A DNA stretch of 7,475 nucleotides, from positions 1 through 7,475 of the forward strand of contig CAMYMO010000408.1 of assembly GCA_947259425.1 (NCBI GenBank), written 5' to 3'. This document shows positions 1 through 5,077 of this stretch, piece after piece. Origin of the DNA: an uncultured Ectothiorhodospiraceae bacterium (GTDB lineage Bacteria; Pseudomonadota; Gammaproteobacteria; UBA6429; Thiohalophilaceae). A program made the translations under genes and the position numbers. How positions within the stretch are numbered: position 1 is the stretch's first letter; each line of letters opens with the position of its first letter. Below the pieces are notes generated by a model, which had not been told where the DNA came from, made no database searches, and saw nothing but the letters and a program-made list of their open reading frames with translations.

Positions 1-1177
1 CATGTAATGACGCCGTGCCATTTTGAGTTGGACACCAGACTTCGCATTTGTCCCTGGTCCACAGGGCCGTGGCATTCATGGGTTCCATCGTGGCATGGTT
101 CTGAAAAGGATAACGGTAAGTCGCTTCAACAACCTTGTTTGCAGCCTTTAACGCCTGGTTAATATCACCGTTCTGGTTACCAACAAATACTTCATCATTC
201 GACGTTAAACCTTCATCCAACATTTTATCAATAGAAGCACTACTCAGCTTCGCGTTAGGTCCTTCATCCCAGGTAATGGGTAAGCTATCCAAAGCCTTGT
301 TGGCCTGCCACCAGGTATCGGCCACAACGGCAACCGCAGTATCATCAACCGCCACGACTTTGCGTACACCAGGCATGTTACTTACTTTTGCTTCATCAAA
401 AGATTTAAGTTTGCCTCCAAAAATTGGACAGGCTTTGATACTGGCATTTAACATACCAGGCAAATTAAGATCGGCCGCAAACACCTGCTTACCATTAAGT
501 TTGTCATCCGTATCCAGACGCTTGACCGGTTGACCAATCAATTTCCAGTTGGTTGGATCTTTAAGCTCAACATGTTCCGGGGGAAATAACTCAGCCGCCG
601 CCACAGCCACTTTTCCGTAAGTCGTTGTACGACCACTTGCTTGATGGGTGATCACACTGTTTGCCACCGTACATTCAGCCGTCTCGACGCCCCATTGTTC
701 TGCTGCCGCTTGTAGCAACATTTGTCGCGCCACTGCGCCGCCCTTGCGCACATATAAATGACTGCCACGGATGCCCTGGCTACCACCGGTTGCGAAACTC
801 TGCCAGACTTTATCGCGCTTTATGTTTTCGCCCGGGGTAGGATATTCAGTCGTGACTTTTGCCCAGTCACATTCGAGCTCTTCTGCCACCATTTGTGCCA
901 GGCCGGTCAACGTACCCTGCCCCATTTCAGAACGGGCAATACGAATGGTTATCGTATCATCCGCTTGAATCACCACCCAGGCGTTTACTTCCGGAGCCTG
1001 CGTTTTTTCTGTCGGCGCGCCGGCAGGACTGGTCGTTATTTCAGTGTTAGCCTTTTCAGCATCAGCTGCATTGTCACCACAACCGGATAGATAAAGACCA
1101 AGCGTAAATCCAGCCCCTGCCTTGCCGGTGGTGATCAGAAATTCGCGACGCGAAACTTTGATGAGTTCTTTTTTCAT
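1..1177 (-). CDS. Molybdopterin-binding large subunit of an IorB-like xanthine dehydrogenase-family oxidoreductase (partial, N-terminal half)
   Basis: The reading frame runs from 1177 off the left edge without a stop, giving 392 residues; family members are usually a little over 700, so about half is present. Residues 9-14 read SRREFL, a twin-arginine signal, followed by a hydrophobic stretch and LSGC at 30-33, which fits a lipobox. Family-typical segments follow: EMGQGT at 84-89, ATGGSQGIRGSH at 129-140, and HATMEPMNATA at 361-371, the usual substrate-side motif of IorB-type subunits. By family knowledge it binds the molybdenum cofactor and hydroxylates an N-heterocycle or aldehyde; the substrate cannot be told from sequence. 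The electron partner is the [2Fe-2S] protein encoded just upstream, whose stop overlaps this start. An alternative ATG at 1180 is only 2 nt from the GGGAGG ribosome site, so 1177 (5 nt) is preferred. Family assignment is secure; substrate and lipidation are inference. Confidence 0.93.
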   Translation of the reverse strand, partial: MKKELIKVSRREFLITTGKAGAGFTLGLYLSGCGDNAADAEKANTEITTSPAGAPTEKTQAPEVNAWVVIQADDTITIRIARSEMGQGTLTGLAQMVAEELECDWAKVTTEYPTPGENIKRDKVWQSFATGGSQGIRGSHLYVRKGGAVARQMLLQAAAEQWGVETAECTVANSVITHQASGRTTTYGKVAVAAAELFPPEHVELKDPTNWKLIGQPVKRLDTDDKLNGKQVFAADLNLPGMLNASIKACPIFGGKLKSFDEAKVSNMPGVRKVVAVDDTAVAVVADTWWQANKALDSLPITWDEGPNAKLSSASIDKMLDEGLTSNDEVFVGNQNGDINQALKAANKVVEATYRYPFQNHATMEPMNATALWTRDKCEVWCPTQNGTASLH

Positions 1178-1656
1178 CATGACCTCCCGCGCTTGCTAAG
1201 CTTATTTTCGATCTGCACAGCTAAATGAATGCCACGTCTTACTCGGTTAAATGTGCCGCAGCGGCAAATATTTGTGATACTGGCATCAATATCCGCATCA
1301 CTCGGTTCAGGGTTCTTGTTCAGCAGCGCGGCAGCACTCATGATCATGCCCGGTTGACAGTAACCACACTGTGGCACATCAAGTTCTTTCCAGGCCTGTT
1401 GTAAAGGGTGATGGTTATCGGCCGATAGACCTTCGATCGTCAAGATTTCCTGGGAGGAATTAATGGATGACACCGGCACCACACACGATCGTACAGCCTG
1501 ACCATTTATATGTACCGTGCAGGAACCACAACTGCCAATGCCGCAACTGTACTTGGTCCCCGTTAACCCAAGCTGTTCGCGCAACACCCAGAGCAACGGC
1601 ATATCACCATCAATATCAAGGGTATGCGTCTTACCATTTACTTTCAGCGTGACCAT
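1177..1656 (-). CDS. (2Fe-2S)-binding small subunit, IorA-like, of the molybdenum hydroxylase
   Basis: This is a complete 159-residue protein, the normal length for an IorA/CoxS-type electron-transfer subunit. The N-terminal ferredoxin-like half has Cys38, Cys43, Cys46 and Cys58 (C-x4-C-x2-C-x11-C) for one [2Fe-2S] cluster. The C-terminal helical half has CGYCQPG with Cys97 and Cys100, then CRC with Cys131 and Cys133, for the second. All eight ligands are present, so the subunit should be functional. It passes electrons from the molybdenum centre to an acceptor not encoded here. It has no signal peptide, whereas its partner has a Tat signal, so co-export as a folded complex is likely. The stop TGA (1179-1177) overlaps the partner's start codons, indicating translational coupling. 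No FAD subunit and no XdhC/MobA-type maturation gene lies in the window; they could be to the left. Confidence 0.96.
   Translation of the reverse strand: MVTLKVNGKTHTLDIDGDMPLLWVLREQLGLTGTKYSCGIGSCGSCTVHINGQAVRSCVVPVSSINSSQEILTIEGLSADNHHPLQQAWKELDVPQCGYCQPGMIMSAAALLNKNPEPSDADIDASITNICRCGTFNRVRRGIHLAVQIENKLSKRGRS
1183..1188 (-). promoter_or_regulatory. Ribosome binding site GGGAGG of the large subunit, inside the small-subunit gene
   Basis: The minus strand reads GGGAGG, then TCATGATG. The site is 2 nt from the ATG at 1180 and 5 nt from the ATG at 1177, which favours the second ATG. The upstream gene's TGA shares bases with both start codons, a classic coupling arrangement. Confidence 0.75.
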
Positions 1657-1660
1657 ATCG

Positions 1661-1670
1661 ACTCCTCCCT
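1661..1670 (-). promoter_or_regulatory. Strong ribosome binding site of the (2Fe-2S) subunit gene
   Basis: The minus strand reads AGGGAGGAGT followed by TCGAT-like spacing of about 4-5 nt and the ATG at 1656. It is a near-perfect Shine-Dalgarno match and confirms the start. I found no convincing promoter in the 134-bp gap 1657-1790 upstream, nor a terminator for the preceding gene. Confidence 0.75.
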
Positions 1671-1790
1671 GTAATGTAGCCTGACTAGATTAACATGTTT
1701 ATTTCAAAAGTGTATGTCCTCTGGTCTCGTTTTTTTTGGTGTAAACGTAAGATTGACAATCATTTATTTAACCCAAAAATACGGCCCTGA

Positions 1791-2756
1791 TCATTCTCTA
1801 GTCATTCTTTCCCAACCCGCGGTACCCGCATACTTTCCATAAAGCGAACCGTCAGCTTGAGCTTCTAACAGAATTCTTGGTGTATCAGGTGATTGTATTA
1901 CGATATAATTATTGTTTCGAAGTGCTTTAACTGTAAACTTACTTCCCAGGTTATATTCAACTTCATAGTTTCCATGCAACATCTTTTTAATGATCGCCTT
2001 GCCTGTATATTTGTCGCCCTCAGCAGAAAGACCATCTACGTTAAACTTGCCAACGAAGGGGTCCGATGGTTTTTGAGTTTTCACTTCTGGTTTAACTCTA
2101 ATCGTTTCATTCTGTGCAGCAACCACCTCGTAAGCACCCGGTTCGGGGGTCACATCAAAACATCCATTATAGTTACAATCCACCGCGATAATTCTATCCC
2201 CGCATGGATACTCATATCGTTTAAAACTACCGACTGTCGATACTTTTGGTTTACCACTTATCTTGCAGCCCAAGTTCAGCCCGATTTTTTTCGCCGCCAC
2301 TGATTCTCTTTTTTCTTTCTTAACAACTTCATCCTTTATTACGCGAAACGATTTTGTTGCTTGTCTAATCTGTTTGACTTCTTTTGGAGTAAATTTGATA
2401 TGATTTTTTCGCGGACCATTTGGTAATTCGACAATAGACAAATACGTTTTATCAAAAAAGAACAAAAAAGGAGAACCCTTATATTGTTTACGACCAATAC
2501 GCCCTGTTAATCTAAACTCATTATCTTTAGCGACGTTATATTTTAGGTTAAGGATACGCTTGCTCCAAGTATCATATAAAATATAGTTATTATCTGACGT
2601 AAATTCGATAATAAAGCCCCCTTGCTTCCATAATCCTAATAGTTCTTTCTTCCCAGCCGGTTCAATTTTGGTTGTTTTTCTCTGATACTCAAGCGCATGC
2701 AGGTTAGGCAGGAACGTACACAGCAGGCACGTCCCTATAATTATTTTTCTTATCAT
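1791..2756 (-). CDS. Secreted A+T-rich orphan protein, possibly with two lipocalin-like beta domains
   Basis: The 321-residue product is not one I recognise. Residues 1-21 form a Sec signal peptide (basic start, hydrophobic core, LHA before LEY), so the mature protein is periplasmic or secreted. Residues about 38-113 and 232-318 both look like short beta-strand-rich domains (LLGLWKQGG with FTSDNNYILYD in the first; FVGKFNVDG and YTGKAIIKK in the second); a lipocalin-like fold is only my inference. Between them is a lysine-rich linker (about 119-158) and a segment with four cysteines at 164, 185, 194 and 199, which could form two disulfides in the periplasm. An in-frame TAG lies directly before the ATG, fixing the longest possible start; AGGAG at 2772-2768 is 11 nt upstream, rather far. 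Base composition is unlike its neighbours: lines 2401-2460 and 2521-2580 each hold 19 G/C of 60, suggesting later acquisition. Confidence 0.85.
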   Translation of the reverse strand: MIRKIIIGTCLLCTFLPNLHALEYQRKTTKIEPAGKKELLGLWKQGGFIIEFTSDNNYILYDTWSKRILNLKYNVAKDNEFRLTGRIGRKQYKGSPFLFFFDKTYLSIVELPNGPRKNHIKFTPKEVKQIRQATKSFRVIKDEVVKKEKRESVAAKKIGLNLGCKISGKPKVSTVGSFKRYEYPCGDRIIAVDCNYNGCFDVTPEPGAYEVVAAQNETIRVKPEVKTQKPSDPFVGKFNVDGLSAEGDKYTGKAIIKKMLHGNYEVEYNLGSKFTVKALRNNNYIVIQSPDTPRILLEAQADGSLYGKYAGTAGWERMTRE

Positions 2757-2806
2757 CTAAAAATTAACTCCTGTGCTATGAAACGATAAAATCTCTAAAG
2801 ACCATA

Positions 2807-2817
2807 GTGTCAGACAC
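2807..2817. repeat. 11-bp palindrome GTGTCAGACAC
   Basis: GTGTC and GACAC pair around a central A. It lies 51 bp upstream of the orphan gene's start, so it could be an operator, but its sequence also resembles short palindromes that I recall as dispersed elements in Gammaproteobacteria. The sequence alone does not decide between the two. Confidence 0.4.
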
Positions 2818-2854
2818 CGTTGAAAAGACAGTCTTACGCCTAGACCAATCTAGC

Positions 2855-2943
2855 GACCAGAATCCTTCAGGGTTCAGGAACTACTTAATGACCAGAACTT
2901 CTTGTTCAGAGAATCCTTAATGAAGCCCACTAGGGGTTCTAAG
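2855..2943 (+). repeat. Copy A of a diverged ~88-bp inverted repeat
   Basis: This stretch aligns along its length with the reverse complement of 3842-3929. Both copies begin with GACCAGAA, share GGAA-n-TACTT, GACCAGA, an identical 20-bp block (2901-2920 here) and end in TTCTAAG; differences are scattered substitutions and a few short indels. Copies in opposite orientation lie either side of the 3091-3777 gene. It is noncoding in any convincing frame and is best read as a dispersed intergenic element. Confidence 0.8.
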
Positions 2944-2951
2944 TGCTGTCC

Positions 2952-2992
2952 CAATTATGTAATGTGGCAATGCAAGACCTGACGCCATTACG
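2952..2992 (+). repeat. 41-bp direct repeat, copy 1, bulged hairpin
   Basis: It is identical over 41 bp to 2996-3036, with only CTG between them (period 44). Within it GTAAT (2959-2963) pairs with ATTAC (2987-2991), and GGC (2966-2968) with GCC (2984-2986), leaving a 2-nt bulge (GT) on one side and a 15-nt loop. A bulged hairpin of this kind resembles REP-type elements moved by Y1 tyrosine transposases, but no such transposase is in the window. Confidence 0.95.
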
Positions 2993-2995
2993 CTG

Positions 2996-3036
2996 CAATT
3001 ATGTAATGTGGCAATGCAAGACCTGACGCCATTACG
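2996..3036 (+). repeat. 41-bp direct repeat, copy 2
   Basis: It is a perfect second copy of 2952-2992, able to form the same bulged hairpin. Exact identity points to a recent duplication or ongoing homogenisation. Two copies with a 3-bp spacer do not make a CRISPR array. Confidence 0.95.
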
Positions 3037-3070
3037 ATTACGCGTTGTACGCGGACGCCATTACGCGTTG
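3037..3070 (+). repeat. Partial and degenerate copies of the 41-bp repeat's 3' end
   Basis: ATTACGCGTTG occurs at 3037-3047 and again at 3060-3070, and GACGCCATTACG, the last 12 bp of the 41-bp unit, recurs at 3054-3065. These look like remnants of further units in the same array. Confidence 0.8.
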
Positions 3071-3090
3071 AATCGCCCTACAGGGTGGTT

Positions 3091-3777
3091 TCATTCTTTG
3101 AGTTTTATCCGCAGCTTACCATCGTCCACTTCTATCTCTTCCACGCCATCATTGATCAACTGCCAGAAGCCGCCGGCTTGACCAAACTCTTTAAACAGGT
3201 CGATGTTTTTCAGGTTGCCGAGCCAGGCGTTGGGCAATGGCACGCCCCACACGCTGACGCCTTTGAGTGCGGCGCGGGGTCGACCGTTTCTCAAGTGCAG
3301 TTCCATACCGGCGGTGACCTTGAGGGTTTTGCCGCCCAGTACGGGGAAGTCCGGGTCCAGATCCACCAGTAATTTAGCGCTGGCGAGGTTATCGGAGAGG
3401 TCGATGGCCAGTTTGCTGGCCAGTTCGGTATTGTTGGCCAATAAGGCGTTGAGTTCTTTTTCACTAAAGTGAATCTCTCGGCTGGCGCCCTCTTCGCTGT
3501 AGGCTTCGGGTTCAAGCGTGTTTGAATTTTTGGAGGATTTTTTCGACGGGGCCCGGCCACTGAGGCGATCGATTTTTTGACTTAGTTGCTGTTGTTCTTT
3601 TTTATTCAGCTCCACCGGCGAAAACGAGGTCGGAAATAGATAGGTGGTAAACACCCAATAACCCACCACGACGGTAATGACCATGGTGATGACAACAATG
3701 CCGAAGGTGCGCCAACCATTACGCGCAGGTTTGCCCGGAGTGGGTTCAGGATTGAGGGCTTGTGCTTCGTTGCTCAT
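3091..3777 (-). CDS. Single-pass inner-membrane protein with periplasmic domain of unknown function
   Basis: The 228-residue protein has a short Pro-rich cytoplasmic start, one membrane segment at about 24-47 with no cleavage site, then a charged Lys/Ser-rich linker (about 56-90) and a compact C-terminal domain (about 91-228). That domain has the strings YSEEGASREI (93-102), FSEKELNALLANN (104-116), DPDFPVLGGK (141-150), GVPLPNAWLG (178-187) and ends DDGKLRIKLKE. I recall this architecture from gammaproteobacterial proteins that databases sometimes label arginine N-succinyltransferase; nothing enzymatic is visible here, so that name looks like a mis-annotation. The layout (membrane anchor, then a domain starting with an 'E-L-N-A-L-L' helix) is reminiscent of YpmS/DUF2140-type proteins. 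The ribosome site is weak (AGAAG about 9 nt before the ATG). It stands alone, 258 bp from the gene upstream and 334 bp from the one downstream, with an inverted repeat either side. Confidence 0.88.
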   Translation of the reverse strand: MSNEAQALNPEPTPGKPARNGWRTFGIVVITMVITVVVGYWVFTTYLFPTSFSPVELNKKEQQQLSQKIDRLSGRAPSKKSSKNSNTLEPEAYSEEGASREIHFSEKELNALLANNTELASKLAIDLSDNLASAKLLVDLDPDFPVLGGKTLKVTAGMELHLRNGRPRAALKGVSVWGVPLPNAWLGNLKNIDLFKEFGQAGGFWQLINDGVEEIEVDDGKLRIKLKE

Positions 3778-3841
3778 GATGTTTACTTCTGTTGGTTATG
3801 CTATTTAATTTCTGGCACTTCAGAATCCCTTCGGGTTTCCC

Positions 3842-3929
3842 CTTAGAATCGCTATCGGGCTGCGTTAAGGATTCTCTGAACAAGCTCTGGTCGTCAAGTA
3901 TTTCCAGAACTCGTAAACTCGTTCTGGTC
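3842..3929 (-). repeat. Copy B of the diverged ~88-bp inverted repeat
   Basis: This is the minus-strand counterpart of 2855-2943, with the 20-bp identical block at 3865-3884. It lies between the AsmA-like gene and the gene at 3091-3777. The two arms are about 0.9 kb apart and bracket that gene. No target-site duplication or transposase accompanies them, so a composite transposon is not supported. Confidence 0.8.
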
Positions 3930-3946
3930 ATTCCCGTCCATCGCTC

Positions 3947-3969
3947 CCCTCTAAAAAGTAAATAGAGGG
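3947..3969. repeat. 7-bp perfect inverted repeat downstream of the AsmA-like gene
   Basis: CCCTCTA (3947-3953) and TAGAGGG (3963-3969) can form a stem with a 9-nt loop. It starts about 67 nt past the stop of the 4036-4896 gene. There is no T-tract on the minus strand after the stem, so it is not a textbook intrinsic terminator; it may stabilise a 3' end or be a repeat remnant. Confidence 0.45.
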
Positions 3970-4035
3970 TATCCAGGGGAATGATAAAACTATTTTTATT
4001 TCTTCTCCCTAATGGAGAGAGATTATAATAGGTTT

Positions 4036-4896
4036 TTATTTATTAAATAATCCTTTTAGTTTATCTTCGGCTTTTTGTTTTTCGGCTTCGAGCTTGGCGT
4101 CGCTTTCTTGTTTCAGTTTGGCTTTTTCAGCTTCAACTTCTGCCTTAGCCTTGGCTTCTTTTTCTTTTAGTTTGGCTTTTTCTTCTGCAAGCTTAGCCTT
4201 GGCCTCGCCCTTGAGTCGTTCCAGTTCCTGGCCAAATTGACTTTTTTTCAATTCTTTTTTGGCCGCGTCGATCAGGCGGTCGATAATTTCCGTGGCCAGT
4301 TCGGTTGATGTGGCGCCCTTTGAGCCACCGAGGTTGTTCATGGTGATGGTTGGCAGTTTGAGCTGGTATTCTTTATTTTTCAGGGGCACCACTAGCGCGT
4401 TTAAGTTGCCATCGGTAAACAAAATACGTTTGATGATCAATCGCGGTCCTGCATCCGCCGTTTGATCCGCTTCTCGTTCAGGTTGATCCGTGGGTTTACC
4501 CACGCTCAGTTTTTTCTTGAGTTCGTTAAGGTTATTTTTTTTGTCGTTGTTGATCTCTAAAAACACCTGCGGGGCACGCACCGTGATCTCGTCGATAATA
4601 TAAGGCTCTTCTTTGAGGGAGCTTAAGTTTATCGCGGTTTTAATCTGACCCAGTGAAAATGCATTGGGCGCTGCAAAGCCTTTCGGGCTAGCAACCGTCA
4701 GGCCCTGGAGGGTACCGGATCCGTCCTGCAGTATGATCTTAACCCGATCGACTCGCACTGCAGTCTGGGTTGCCGCAGAACCGTGCTTTTCTATTGCCGC
4801 TTTGACGATGGCATCGAGGTTGGTTAACAGATAATACACAGCAACCGCCAGGGCGATCACGATAACCAGACTAAAACCGAGAATGACTTTTTTCAT
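4036..4896 (-). CDS. AsmA-like membrane-anchored protein with C-terminal TolA-like coiled coil
   Basis: The 286-residue product begins MKK and has one membrane segment at about 4-24, with no clear cleavage site, so it is probably anchored in the inner membrane facing the periplasm. Residues about 30-130 resemble the start of AsmA-family proteins: a helix (LDAIVKAAIEKHGS), then beta-rich repeats (GTLQGLTVASPKGF, IDEITVRAPQVFLEI) ending NNLNELKKKL. Residues 150-190 hold one more such strand pair. From about 220 to 282 the sequence is almost only Ala, Lys, Glu and Leu, a long charged coiled coil like the TolA stalk, unusual for AsmA relatives. Length is far below full AsmA, so it is a short AsmA-domain protein. 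The start is the ATG at 4896, with AAGGA 6 nt upstream; a longer frame from a TTG at 4953 has no ribosome site. By family analogy it may act in envelope lipid or outer-membrane biogenesis; that is inference. Confidence 0.88.
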   Translation of the reverse strand: MKKVILGFSLVIVIALAVAVYYLLTNLDAIVKAAIEKHGSAATQTAVRVDRVKIILQDGSGTLQGLTVASPKGFAAPNAFSLGQIKTAINLSSLKEEPYIIDEITVRAPQVFLEINNDKKNNLNELKKKLSVGKPTDQPEREADQTADAGPRLIIKRILFTDGNLNALVVPLKNKEYQLKLPTITMNNLGGSKGATSTELATEIIDRLIDAAKKELKKSQFGQELERLKGEAKAKLAEEKAKLKEKEAKAKAEVEAEKAKLKQESDAKLEAEKQKAEDKLKGLFNK

Positions 4897-4902
4897 GGGG
4901 CG

Positions 4903-4912
4903 TCCTTTTCCT
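4903..4912 (-). promoter_or_regulatory. Ribosome binding site AGGAAAAGGA that fixes the AsmA-like gene start
   Basis: The minus strand carries two overlapping purine cores, the nearer AAGGA ending 6 nt before the ATG at 4896. This favours that ATG over the in-frame TTG at 4953. Confidence 0.7.
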
Positions 4913-4936
4913 GCAAAGGGAATGTGTTTTATTTTA

Positions 4937-4960
4937 TTCCCTCTACCCAGCAAGAGGGAA
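4937..4960. repeat. 7-bp perfect inverted repeat in the AsmA-like gene leader
   Basis: TTCCCTC (4937-4943) and GAGGGAA (4954-4960) flank a 10-nt loop. If transcription begins at the candidate promoter near 4985, this hairpin would lie in the 5' untranslated region, about 40 nt before the start codon. Its CCCTC/GAGGG core is shared with the hairpin at 3947-3969 on the other side of the gene. Confidence 0.5.
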
Positions 4961-4979
4961 AACTATTTCTACACTATAT

Positions 4980-5010
4980 ATTATAGTGACAGGCATGCAA
5001 CCATATTCAA
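4980..5010 (-). promoter_or_regulatory. Candidate promoter of the AsmA-like gene
   Basis: The minus strand has a perfect -10 TATAAT at 4985-4980 and a partial -35 TTGAAT at 5010-5005, with a long 19-bp spacer. The -10 is embedded in a 17-bp palindrome (CACTATA-TAT-TATAGTG, 4972-4988), which could be an operator covering the start point. The predicted leader is about 75 nt. Confidence 0.4.
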
Positions 5011-5020
5011 TATATTGGGC

Positions 5021-5049
5021 CTGGTTTGGTTGAAAACCATGCAAACCAG
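5021..5049 (-). terminator. Possible hairpin terminator of the YiiX-like lipoprotein gene (no T-tract)
   Basis: CTGGTTTG (5021-5028) and CAAACCAG (5042-5049) form a perfect 8-bp stem, with a further GTT/AAC pairing inside. It begins about 29 nt past the stop at 5078. A U-run is missing, so factor-independent termination is doubtful. A 10-bp palindrome, CAATATATTG, follows at 5008-5017. Confidence 0.35.
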
Positions 5050-5077
5050 TCATTCACTTGTCTGTAGAAATACACTT

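Larger units (their letters stand above)
2757..3090. other. 334-bp intergenic repeat mosaic
   Basis: No gene is supported here. The gap holds, left to right: a ribosome site for the secreted orphan (AGGAG, minus strand, 2768-2772); an 11-bp palindrome GTGTCAGACAC at 2807-2817; a small inverted repeat CTAGA-CCAA-TCTAG at 2840-2853; one arm of an inverted ~88-bp repeat (2855-2943); two perfect 41-bp direct repeats (2952-2992 and 2996-3036); further copies of their 3' end (3037-3047 and 3054-3070); and a short CCCT-AC-AGGG palindrome at 3076-3085. It must also carry the end of the transcript from the gene at 3091 and the promoter of the orphan, but I cannot place either with confidence. Confidence 0.8.

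Noticed and set aside
135..1090. Plus-strand frames opposite the molybdopterin subunit
   Set aside because: They are antisense to a gene with clear family motifs and show no ribosome sites or recognisable domains.
2952..3036. CRISPR-like repeats
   Set aside because: There are only two copies, with a 3-bp spacer instead of a unique spacer of about 30 bp, and no cas genes.
2855..3929. Composite transposon made of the inverted repeats and the enclosed gene
   Set aside because: There is no transposase, no target-site duplication, and the enclosed gene looks like an ordinary envelope protein.
3746..3931. 61-codon minus-strand frame upstream of the 3091-3777 gene
   Set aside because: It overlaps that gene's start in another frame and is largely the translation of repeat copy B; no ribosome binding site is seen.
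3999..4025. Intrinsic terminator after the AsmA-like gene (TCTCC/GGAGA stem)
   Set aside because: The stem is only 5 bp and is followed on the minus strand by an A-rich stretch, not a T-tract.
4897..4953. Longer N-terminus for the AsmA-like protein from a TTG
   Set aside because: It has no ribosome site and would place 19 polar residues before the membrane segment; the ATG at 4896 has a good site.
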